Assembly (NCBI RefSeq): GCF_954871325.1
Contig: NC_088775.1
Coordinates: forward strand, 87,149,561-87,213,560
DNA length: 64,000 nucleotides
Direction of reading: 5' to 3'
Source of the DNA: Gordionus sp. m RMFG-2023
Taxonomy: Eukaryota > Nematomorpha > Gordioida > Chordodea > Parachordodidae
In this document: positions 11,901-21,911 of the stretch, in pieces
Numbering within the stretch: position 1 is the stretch's first letter
Layout of the letters: every line of letters begins with the position of its first letter
Notes under the pieces: generated by a model
Told to the model about the DNA's origin: nothing
What the model saw: only the letters and a program-made list of their open reading frames with translations
Database searches by the model: none
Position numbers and translations under genes: made by a program

Positions 11901-14399
11901 TTTAAAACCATATAAATTGACCAATATTTTAAAAATAATAGCTTGAAAAATGGATTCGATGCTAGAATTTTTAATTTTTTCTTAAATATTTATATAATTA
12001 TTATTAAACTTAGAATTGGTTTATAAAATATTTGATATTCGAATATAATTTTATACCCAGCCCTTAACTTTCCTCATGACTTATCAAAGACTTAAAGCGA
12101 TGATTTAAAACACATTTTTTATTAGCTTTCATTAGACATTATTACTGATATAGGACTCTTATGCCTAAAAAAATTTACAGCCTTGCTCTCCCGAAAGTAT
12201 AAATTTCCTCAACAAAAATATAGGGCAAAAAATAAACACTAAACCTCTTTTTTTCTGGTGTTCCGTAATAGAATGAAGTATGCAAGTCTCAGCCCAAAAA
12301 AAATACTATTGCACAATGCCGGTCCCAGACCGTTAAATTTTTTTTCTAGACCAGCAATATTAAAACTTTTCAAAAAATTAGGCTCGACCCGGCCAGTTAA
12401 AATTTTATTAAAAGTCTGCTAAATTTCTCCCAGTGTCATTTAAGGCACATATCGTATCACGTCAATTCGAAACATTTATCGCCAAAAATTTTCGCGAAAC
12501 TTTTATCGAGAATGTCCTTATTAGCGATGGAATTTTATAGCAAAGGTAATATCTCAAACTGATTTCGCAAATTTTTTTTTCCTGCGAAACATTAATATAG
12601 AAGACAATATCACAAATCCATTATCACAAATCTATTTCCGCGTTACTTTAATCTCGAATAATTTAGCGAATATATTTTAGCAAGACTTTATCGCGAACCC
12701 ATAAAAGAGAAACTTTATAGCAACCACAGCGAATTTTCTACAGCAAATGTTATTGTGGGAACTCATTATCATGAGCGCATTCCTGCGAGACAATAAATAT
12801 ATTGCGAATGCATAACATATTCAATATTAATTTACCCATCAAAATTCCTAAAAAAATCTACGCGTTGTGTTTAAGAACATGAAACTTTTATCTGATGGGA
12901 TAAATAATAAATTAGTCAATTTATTTCTGGTCTCTGCACACTTCTGATTGCAATTACGGAGGTGACATTATGTTTCAGGTTTTTACCTAAATAAATTTAT
13001 CCCCACCCCTCCCCCTCCCACCCTCAACATAAATTTTAAAAATGTGCTTTATTTCATTAAAAGTAAATTTTAAAAAAATATCCCGAAATGCTTAGAATTC
13101 TTTCCAATCAAGATAAAGAATATAGAGAGCTAAGAATTTTTATCTATTTTCTCAGATTTATTTTTTTAAATCATAGAAAGATTTTGTAATGTTTTTTAAT
13201 TTTCTCAGAATTTAAAATTTTTCTAGTTCATTCTAAATTGTTGTGCAAATAATAAAAAGGATCTCATTTAAAAAATATTATTTCTCTAGAAAATTATTGT
13301 TATTTTATCGGAATTCAGTGATAACCAACCGGAAATTATTTAATTTAAAAAAATATTTCATGAGAGATTCGTACCACATTTTATATATGCCTTCCAATTA
13401 TTATTATTTTTACATAATGCACAATTTGTAATTGTTTATGAAGAAAGAGAGAAGGAAAATTATGGAATTAAAGATCTCCAGTTTATAATTGTTTTAGTAT
13501 TTTTTTATGTTTTAGACGATTTCACATTAGTATTTTGACGATTTCACATATTTCATTATTGCCAACTCTTTCTTTTTGGGATTCATATTCCGTTGTTGTT
13601 TGAGATTATAACTTCTTATCGCTAAGATTATTTATTATTCAATCTTCTTCTTCATCTCTAAAATCCTTATTACTTTGATTCTCATCGTTAGATGACTCAA
13701 GGTAAATTAATGTTGCTTGATAATCTCTATTCTTCAATAGTTTTTATATAAATGTTGTATAAAATTATTAGATTTGTAACTTTTAAATAATTAACAATAT
13801 TGTAAAATTTCTTATAGTATAATTTATTTTATAATTTTCAGTTTCAGGTGGTGTTCCAATGTAAGACCAAGAATGATTAAATTTTAACACAAATGAATAA
13901 GAAAATAAAAATTTTTTTATAGTATAGTCTAAGTTCTCCTCTCTCTTCTCTCTATCTAACATATTTTATCATTAAAATGTCAATCAGATTAACATGTCAT
14001 TTTGCGTAACATCCGTTTACCAAAACTATTTTGTTATCATATTTTTGTGTCATTATTACATACATTATTTACATCATCACGTAAATTACAATTAATTTAT
14101 CTAATATCTATTTAATTATAGCCCCAATTTTCAATATTTAAAATTGTTCACCAAATTTCAAATTGGTAACGCTTATCGAAATACTATCCCAATTTAATTG
14201 TTTTGGCTCTTAAAGTCCTAACCAAATCTGCTTCCTCGGCTTGAAAGAGCGCTTTCAGCGGTTGGTAGGGCCTTTGAAGTTAAGAGGACTTGTTTAAAGC
14301 CTGACTAACTCTATCCCTCATTATTTATATATCACAATTATTCACTATGTAATACTATTGGTAATGATATGATATTGATATATCTTTATAATATGTTCA
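11901..14399. other. A+T-rich intergenic stretch with a second CGCGAA-type cluster
   Basis: 12450-12800 holds about fifteen loose copies of GCGAA/TATCGCGAA-type motifs. The rest is A/T runs and C-runs. On the minus strand near 13610-13690 a short acidic frame (LESSNDENQSNKDFRDEEED) is open, but it has no recognisable partner exon. Confidence 0.4.
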
Positions 14400-14439
14400 T
14401 TATATCGTGCACATTTTTATATAACTATTTTCTAACTCG

Positions 14440-15095
14440 GATTCTTCTTCAAATAGCTTATTGTCAATTTCCAAATTAAAATCCTCAACACTAATTTTTA
14501 AAATATTATCGACTTACAAATCAATAATTTTATCCATTTCATTAATATGTAACATATCATATTCTCGTCACATTTAATATTTACAATTTCAGGAAAATCC
14601 TGCAGTTTCCTCACTTATTGTTTTTACATTATTATCTACTAAATTTTCAATTTTTTCAATAACCTGAACTTTATTTTCCACAAAAACGATTTCTCCATTC
14701 CTTACATTTCGCTCATTACATTCTAATTTGATTTCTTCTTTCATTATTTACTTTTTAATTTCCAAATTTTTATAATCATCATCAGTTTTTGAAACAATAT
14801 CTAATTCAGAATTATGAATTTTTCATTAATTATCAAATTTTTAATTTTAATTTTAATATTTTCCCATATTTTTTACCAAATTTATTTTCTATGTTTTTAA
14901 TATCTACCTCCTCTACGGACGTTTTTGGTATTTCAACATTTTCATTACCCTTATTTTTTACTTAAGAAATATTCCAAAAATAATTCTCTAGCCCAAACTT
15001 TGATTTCTAAGCCCACCCTATAATCGCACCAATTTCTTCCTTTAGTACCCAAAGATCCAAAAAATACACTGTCTCTTTTATTAATACTGGTAAAT
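14440..15095 (-). pseudogene. Degraded coding-like strip, unrecognised
   Basis: Read on the minus strand from about 15095, the sequence gives a protein-like string with internal stops: PVLIKETVYFLDLWVLKEE, then IGAIIGWA, stop, KSKFGLENYFWN, stop, NENVEIPKTSVEEVDIKN and ENKFGKKYGKI. A further acidic/Lys-rich stretch follows in shifted frames (LEIKK, IVFVENKVQVIEKIENLVDN). The composition is protein-like rather than random and no introns are evident. I do not recognise the protein. It could be a decayed retrocopy or part of a transposon protein. Confidence 0.3.
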
Positions 15096-15104
15096 TTACC
15101 CTGT

Positions 15105-15560
15105 TGCGATTAGTCGCAATTTAAATTGAATTTCTATGGAAATTTACTTAACACAGTCGATGTTAAAACTTGTTGCGATTAATCGTTATTTAAATTTAAT
15201 TTCTAAGGATACTTAAATAACACAGTCGATGTTAAAACTTTATTTTATGAGTTTTTCCAAATACAAAATTTTTTGTTTAATTTCAAAATATAATTTTTTC
15301 AAAGTTTTTTGTATGAAAATAATAATAATAATATTAATAATTTCTTTATAACTTCCATATAATTAATAATAATTTTCGAAAAACAAAATCAAAAAAAATT
15401 AATAATTTATTTATGAAATCTCACCCCTTTATTTAGGATGAATTATGGGATCAACTCCTAAATTATCATCATCAGGGTTTCCCAGTAGCATATCTTCTAC
15501 AGTCGATGTTAATACTTGTTGCGATTAATCGCTAATTAAATTTAATTTCTTTGGGTTTAA
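15105..15560. repeat. 62-bp-class repeat units around a pseudogene 3' end
   Basis: Units carrying CAGTCGATGTTAAAACTTGT and TTGCGATTAATCG occur at about 15110-15180, 15180-15240 and 15500-15560. The first two are tandem. The third lies on the other side of a short inverted pseudogene copy (15436-15500). A matching inverted unit lies at about 16660-16700. Confidence 0.6.
15436..15500 (-). pseudogene. Inverted copy of the 3' end of the 16-kb pseudogene
   Basis: On the minus strand it encodes VEDMLLGNPDDDNLGVDPII then HPK and a stop. This matches the end of the plus-strand frame at 16160-16240 (IEDMLLGNTDDDNLGVDPI). Downstream noncoding sequence (15420 down to about 15240) also matches 16455-16680 reversed, so a stop codon and 3'-UTR-like tail were copied together. 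A possible AATAAA-type signal lies in the shared tail. Confidence 0.6.
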
Positions 15561-15694
15561 AATTAAATAATTTTTGAGAGAAATTTTGGTTTAAAATTGA
15601 ATTTGTTTGAAGAACGTTTTGGTTTAAAATAAAAAATTTTCTAAAAAAATAAATAAAAATTATGATGACGTTCTATATTCGCATGTCACATATC

Positions 15695-16454
15695 ATAATT
15701 CAAGTAAATCAGGCTAATCTAGGGAGTCCCTTAGATGATTCTTGGTTAGATAGGTGATCAATATAATAAGGCCTAATTACACCCAAACCACAATTTTCAA
15801 TAAATAGACGAGGAGCTCCATACACTTTACCTATTGCAAGCAATTATGACTCACTTATGAGGGAAGAAGATAATATTTCTCAATATGTGGTGAGAGAGCA
15901 ACCACGGATGCCTTTAAACAATATTCAAAGTTTTCTGTCTACTGGGGCACAAGATAGTAGATTGTCGGGCAAACTATGTATTATTGCCGCGGAAAAGAGT
16001 GGGGCGAATTCTAAATTTTACCGAATAAGAAATTGTTTTAAATCCTAATATGAATAACTTCATGAGACCAGTACAGGGAGTGGGACTCAGAGCGGTTATA
16101 TCTACGGGATCAGTAATAAATAGTCAACTTATAACGTCGGGGGCAGAAACTTCGTTGATGGAAATACAAAAGATAGAAGATATGCTACTGGGAAATACTG
16201 ATGATGATAATTTAGGAGTTGACCCCATAAAGTGTTGTTAAACGGCTCATTTTGAGCCGATTTTTTAAAACGGCTAACTCAATATTTTAGCCAGAAAAAT
16301 ATTGCCTAAGCCTCGAGATTTCGATAATATATGCCTAGACCTTTGTTCCTTCTATGAGCAAAATCTTGAGGCTTCCGTAATATTTTTCTGGACGAAATAT
16401 TGAGTTAGCCGTTTTAAAAAATCGGCTTAAAACGAGCCATTTAACAACACTAAA
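15695..16454 (+). pseudogene. Intronless pseudogene of an unidentified host protein, interrupted by a MITE
   Basis: An open frame runs from about 15800 (RRGAPYTLPIASNYDSLM) through ISQYVVREQPRMPLNNIQSF and RLSGKLCIIAAEKSG to RIRNCF near 16035. It shifts to another frame (NPNMNNFMRPVQGVGLRAV and SLMEIQKIEDMLLGNTDD) and ends at VDPI, where a 223-bp MITE is inserted just before the last four codons and stop seen in the inverted copy at 15436-15500. An upstream remnant near 15710 (QANLGSPLDDSWLDR) is followed by stops. I do not recognise the protein. Absence of introns and several disruptions suggest a retrocopy. Confidence 0.5.
16230..16452. mobile_element. hAT-like MITE, 223 bp, inserted in a pseudogene
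   Basis: Termini AAGTGTTGTTAAACGGCTC and, reversed, TAGTGTTGTTAAATGGCTC; the inner arms are also inverted around AAAAATCGGCT. The empty site is visible as the inverted copy at 15436-15500, which reads straight through. A clean 8-bp target duplication is not evident here. Confidence 0.8.
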
Positions 16455-16689
16455 ATTCATCCTAAATGATGGGATAAGATGTTAAATAATAATTATTAAT
16501 TTTTTTTTGATTTGTGTTTTTCGATAATTATTACTTTTTATACTGAAGTTATTAAAGAAATTATTATTATTATTAATATTATTAATTTCATACAAAAAAC
16601 TTTGAAAAAATTATATTTTGATTAAAAAAAATATTGTATTTGGAAAAACTAACAAAATAAAGTTTTAACATCGACTGTGTTAATTAAAT

Positions 16690-17330
16690 ATCCATAGAAA
16701 TTAAATTTATTTAATGCTATTTTATGTATTAGAAATAAAAAAAATTTTTTAATTAATGATATTGTTAACCACCTTAAAATAAAAAAATTAATTTATTTCT
16801 TACCTCTTTTCAATTCCTTTACATAAAATCGCATTAAATAAATTTACTTCTATACCCCAATTAATGAATACCCTATTTCTTGTTTTTATTTTTTACTATA
16901 TTTTTTCTTTCAAATCAAACTTAACCTCGGATCCCAAAAATATTTCTAATTTTTCTATTTGAATTTTCTTTGATTTTATGCCTGATCCCAAAAGAAATAT
17001 TTCCAATTTTTCTATTCTAATTTTCTTTGATTTATACGTGAACTCATTTATTTAAATCTTAACATTTACACTAACCCCAATTCCAAAAATATATATCCCT
17101 CTATAACATACTTTCCTTTCCCTCCCCCCCCCCCTTTTTGTATAACCTTTAATTATTTTTTAATCATTAAATTTAACATGTAAATTTTTTTACTATTTCT
17201 TTTTAACATAAACAACCCACATATCTTTTTCCTTTACATACAGTAAACAACTATACAATTTTAATCGCAAAAATTTTAAGCAGTTTATTTTGAGATCTGC
17301 TTTATTACTTTTAATCGAATGAATTTAAAG
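16690..17330. other. A+T-rich intergenic stretch, no gene seen
   Basis: Pyrimidine-rich patches and a C-run near 17124-17134. A near-duplicate block (CCCAAAAATATTTC...TTTTTCTATT) occurs at about 16934 and 16986. Confidence 0.4.
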
Positions 17331-17334
17331 TAGT

Positions 17335-17512
17335 TTACTATGAGAACCATTTATGCAAAATAACCCCGAAAAATTAATTCAATTTTATTATGAGAACCAC
17401 TTACATTTTCAAAATAACCCCGAAAATAAACATATTAATTCAATTTCAGTTTATTATGAGAACCACTTACATTTGCAGAATAACCCCGAAAATATACATA
17501 TTAATTCAATTT
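17335..17512 (+). repeat. Tandem repeat, about 3 units of roughly 63 bp
   Basis: Each unit has TATGAGAACCACTTACATTT followed by AATAACCCCGAAAA and ATTAATTCAATTT. The 63-residue open frame across it is a by-product of the repeat. Confidence 0.8.
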
Positions 17513-18640
17513 TAAAAAACCCATATTGGGCAGTTTTTAAATAACGCAATGTTACATAAAATGTTTGGAAAAGGTTAAATAATCGTACCCGCTAGATGGC
17601 GCTTTATCTTTCTTTCTTATTATTATTATAACTAGTAGATAGCCCGTCAAAAATGATGGAGAATGAGAATTTTATTCGTTTTTTTAAGAAAGATGTTAAC
17701 TTTTATTTTAAAATCATATCCAATTTATATAATTTTTGAACCCCCCCCCCCTTCCCATTTATGTCAAGTCCAAGCAATGTCATTGAGTCCAACCCATTGA
17801 GACTAAGAGTGGAAACTATTATTTGAGTCAAAATATATTTAAATGAGCTTGTACCCAATACCAATACTGGTTACATAAGACTAACATTTAACATTAAAAA
17901 ATTTCAAGCCAGGTCCAAACTCATAATATTTGGAAAAAATTTCCAAGCGTTTAAGACCTTATAATTTATAAAAAAAATTCTCAAGCCTAGCTCAACCCAT
18001 AATAATTTTGAAAATTTTTTCCTAGCCCGGCCCATAATAATTTGTATAAGATATTCCCAAGTCAGGTGCAAGCAAATATTAATCTTGAGGAATATTTTTC
18101 AAGCCCAGTCCATCCCATATTAAGTTTCAAAACTATTTTCCAAGAGATAGTTAAATTTCTAAATAATTTATCAACACATGAAGGGGAAATATCGGATTTA
18201 CCAATTAGTGGGTTAACTCCTTTTATCAAAAAATTTGATAAGGGCTATCTATATCTTTTGTTAAGTACAAAAAAATGCTATTTATTTAAATTACAAAAAT
18301 GCCATTCAATACTAATGAAACTTATATGCAATTTATTTATATATTTTTTAAGAAATTTGTTTTTCTTGCCATATAAATTTAGGTAATTTTTTTAAAAAAT
18401 GATGAGGAATAATTATTACTCTGTGTGTCTGGTAAAATTAAGAGCAAATCCTTTCAGTCGTCTGCAGAAGGAATAATTAATGTATAATATCATCCCATTT
18501 AGGGTTGTAGGTGAAAGTAATGAATAATGACGGATTACCAAAGCAGTGTACAACACCCATTGCGTCCTGATAAAGCTGAGGCCCTGGGCTACTGGTAAAA
18601 GAAGAACGCAAAATGATATTTCTGCCAAAGTGTTTCGCCT
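17513..18640. other. A+T-rich intergenic stretch with diverged repeat copies
   Basis: 17860-18240 is a diverged copy of the tandem family at 18958-19535 (shared AGACTAACATTTAACATTAA and GAGGGGAAATATC-type blocks). Near 17580 a TAGATGGCGCT string recalls repeat X. No convincing coding sequence. Confidence 0.4.
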
Positions 18641-18654
18641 AAAGTGTGTAGCCT

Positions 18655-18835
18655 AGGTAGGGAAATAAGAGAAAATTAAAGGGAAAGAAAATAGGGAAAT
18701 TAAAAGGGAAAGGAAGGTAAAGGTAAAGATAAAGAAAATTAAAAAGTGAAGATAGGAAAGGGAAATGATGAGAAAGGGGAAGGTAATAAAAGAAAATAAA
18801 AGGGAAAGAAAGGAAAAGAGAATTTTAGTATTTTT
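18655..18835 (+). repeat. Polypurine tract, about 180 bp
   Basis: Almost purely A/G on the + strand, built of GGGAAA, AAAGGGAAAG and AAGATAAAG steps. A minus-strand open frame across it (Leu/Phe/Ser-rich) is a composition artefact. Such tracts can form triplex (H-DNA). Confidence 0.85.
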
Positions 18836-18957
18836 TAAATGTAGATATTTCCCATATTTAAGACTGTTGTTAAAATAATAAATGTATGATATCTTTAGTA
18901 AGGATACATATGTTGTCATAGCATAATCAGTATACATTTTGTATGTTACTGAAAACT

Positions 18958-19540
18958 ATTCTTTGAGTTAAAATATATATCTTTATAAAAATATTAACAT
19001 AAGACTAACATTTAATAATAAAAAATCTCAATATAGGTTCAAGTCTACAATACCTGGAAAAAACATCCAAGCATCCAAGATCTTAATATTTAAAAAGATT
19101 TGCTCAAGCCCACCTCAATCTCTAATAATTTTGAAATCAAGCCCAGAGATATTAAATTTATAATTAATGAAGAGGAAATATCTGATATACCAATTAGTCT
19201 ACGGGTAAAATATATTACTTTATAAAAATAATAACATAAGACTAACATTTAACATGGAAAAAATATCCAAGCATCCAAGACTAACATTTAACATTAAAAA
19301 ATCCCAATATAGGTTCAAGAAAAAAGCATCCAAGATCTTAATATTTAAAAAGAATTTCTCTAACCCACCTTCCCTAATAATTTTGAAACCAAGCCCAGAG
19401 ATATTGAATTTATAATTAATGAAGAGGAAATCTCTAATTTACCAATTATTCTACAGGTAAAATATATTACTTTATAAAAATAATAACATAAGACTAACAT
19501 TTAACATTAAAAAATCCCAATATAATTTTGAGAAATATTA
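18958..19540 (+). repeat. Tandem repeat, about 2.3 units of roughly 240 bp
   Basis: Each unit carries AAAATATATTACTTTATAAA-like sequence, then AACATAAGACTAACATTTAA, CAAGATCTTAATATTTAAAA, AAGCCCAGAGATATT and TTAATGAAGAGGAAAT. The second unit has an internal duplication of the ACTAACATTTAACAT block. Confidence 0.8.
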
Positions 19541-19626
19541 TACTTGATAAATAAGAGAATCTATAAAAATATTTTCTATAAAAAAAATAAAATAAAATCA
19601 ATAAAAAAATAAAAATAAGTACGTAC

Positions 19627-19708
19627 CAATGACATGACGTAGCGATGACATGACGTAGCGATGACATGACGTAGCGATCACATGACGTCACGATGACATA
19701 GTGAGGAC
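19627..19708 (+). repeat. 16-bp minisatellite, about 5 units
   Basis: Tandem GATGACATGACGTAGC; the fourth unit contains TGACGTCA, a perfect CRE-type palindrome. Flanks are A+T-rich. Confidence 0.85.
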
Positions 19709-20026
19709 ATCGGAAAATTATAATATAGATTATCTTACAAATCATAATATCATTGATAATATATAATAAATATATTTTTTAAATGCATCAATAATATGTT
19801 ATTATAATTTAATGAGATATTCTCAATGACTTTATAATAATACTATCCAGAATAATAATAGTAATATAATATCCTTCCACAAACATCAAAACCAGAAAAA
19901 TATAAATATTAATGGTATTTATTTGATATAAAATCACTTTTAATCTTTTGCACGTATAATCTAAAAAAAAATATTTGCTCTGGGAGGGGTCCAAACTCGA
20001 AAACCACTCCCGTAGCTACGCCACTG

Positions 20027-20515
20027 ATTTCCTCTCTTCAGATTCCATTATAGCCCACTGCTTTCCTTTATCCTTTTACATATCCTTTTACACTCTTGAA
20101 AAGTTTTACTGCCGTTTTTTGATAAATATACCATTTTTGTACAACCTTTTCTTCTTGCTGATACATTGGAACTCCTCATTCTACCATCAAATATCCATAG
20201 CCTTGATTCCTTTCTTTTTTCTAGGAATATCTATTCTGATGCAATCTTGCTCAGTATATTTTTTCCCAATCTCTTTCTAGTCAATTTCTCTAACAATAAC
20301 CTTGCTGATGTGCATTCAAGGTTGGCCACTCTTTTAACCGATCGAATCTCAGGGCTTAAACGATCTCTTTTGCGTAACATCCTTATATACTCCTACACTA
20401 CGGGTCCATGCTGTCTAGTAATTTCATCACCTGGTATAACTTTGGAATTCTTGATCTTCTAAAGATCATTCCTCCTGGTCAGACAATAATCAACTATGGT
20501 TAAATGAGGCCCACT
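20027..20515 (-). pseudogene. LINE fragment, end of endonuclease domain and linker before RT
   Basis: The minus strand reads PHLTIVDYCLTRRNDL, stop, KIKNSKVIPGDEITRQHGPV and then EYIRMLRKRDRLSPEIRSVK. The pattern (V/I)DY.L.RR.DL...K..KVIPG(E/D)....QH.P(V/L)V is the well-known junction of the apurinic-like endonuclease and reverse transcriptase in LINE ORF2 proteins. Several stops are present and no RT core follows, so it is a dead 5' piece. The left edge abuts a CAGTGGCGTAGC-type terminus (reverse, near 20015-20026), and the right edge abuts element Y at 20518. Confidence 0.65.
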
Positions 20516-20517
20516 TT

Positions 20518-21575
20518 CATAGGCGTAGCCAGGAGGGGGAACAAGGGGAAATCCCCCCCCTTCAGAAATTTATCACTTTTTGTAAATATCATCTTTAGCT
20601 AATAAAAAATATCCCCCTTAGTTCTCCCCCCACTCCCTGACCCTCAAATATGTATGCATATATTTTAAATAATTATTTTAAAAAAAGAATGTAAAAGTTG
20701 ATATTTTTTATAAAACTATTCATCATAATTTATAGATTTTTGGGAAAATAAATTTATAAACATATAAAATGAACCAAAAATGTTTTTTAATAAATGGAAT
20801 ATAGGCCAAGGATAAGTCTTAAGACAGAAGTGAAATGTATTATAATTATTAATAATAGATCTATAAAATTACTAAATAATATAATATATCAAATATAATT
20901 TTTTATAAAGTGAGTAATTTTAATTAATTTATCTTAATAAACGTAAAATATAATTATAAAACTATTGATAAAATTAAATCATAAATTAAAAAAAATATTA
21001 AAGCACAATATAAACAGTGGAATCAAGTATTTTTACCAATATAGCGAATTATATATATTACAGAAAACTATAAAATATTGATAGGACATCAGAAAATATC
21101 TTTTAAAGACATTGTGGGATGAATAATATGAAGATTAAATTTATATATACTTAAATAAAATAGATGGCGTTAAATAATTGTATGCATATTGTTGCTATAT
21201 TTAATATCAAGAGCATTGATGTAAATTTTGTCAGATTATTAACTGTAATATATTACCTAACTTTCAAATATGTCTATAAAAGTGTAATTTTACCTAGTAT
21301 TTTATAACTAATTCTATATAATAGAGTAAAATCAACTATATGTCTACTTACTTATTACAAATATTTCTTATAATTGTTTGGAATAAATTATTACCATGCT
21401 TTTATATTAAGGTATATACAATACAAGTAATTTATTATATTTTTATTTTATATAAACTAATAAAAATATATTTCATATTTGTTCCAGGCTTATTTTTTTT
21501 ATTAAAATTTGTAAAAATATTTTATGACTATATATAGATTAAAGTAACCCGGCCGAAGGCCGGGGGGTGTATCAC
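20518..21575 (+). mobile_element. Non-autonomous element Y, copy 1
   Basis: Starts CATAGGCGTAGCCAGG followed by G- and C-rich blocks. Its interior matches the reverse complement of 47718-48870 for most of its length (for example TCAGAAATTTATCAC, TAGATGGCGTTAAATAATTG, ATTTCATATTTGTTCCAGG). The right end diverges after GATTAAAGTAACC, so no target duplication can be scored. A 65-residue frame at 21340-21537 is internal to it and not a gene. Confidence 0.75.
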
Positions 21576-21911
21576 AATCTTCTAAATATGTGCATCTATA
21601 TCAAACATAAAAATTCGATTATTCAAATAAATCTTAGGTTATGCTAATATTAAAGAATTAATTTTTATAGTAAATTTTAGTCTAATGCGAAATAAATAAA
21701 AAATGAGTTAACATTATCAAATTTCTATTTATTTTAATTGTTTATTAGCTTCTTTTTTTATTCAATATTAGTAATATAATAATAATCTGGATTATTTTGA
21801 GGTTAGTCGTTATATTGGTTATATGTAACAATTTATTGAAGATTTATACCTAAATCCTATCTGTAAAAATACCCATCTATCTATTAGCTTATATTCAAAA
21901 TAAAAAATTTT
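21576..21911. promoter_or_regulatory. Upstream region of CSE1L
   Basis: 336 bp of A+T-rich DNA between element Y and the CSE1L start codon. It must hold the promoter and 5' leader if the leader is unspliced, but no TATA-type or initiator motif can be singled out in this composition. Confidence 0.35.

Noticed and set aside
18653-18937. Minus-strand Leu/Phe/Ser-rich frame resembling a membrane protein
   Set aside because: Arises from the polypurine tract on the opposite strand.
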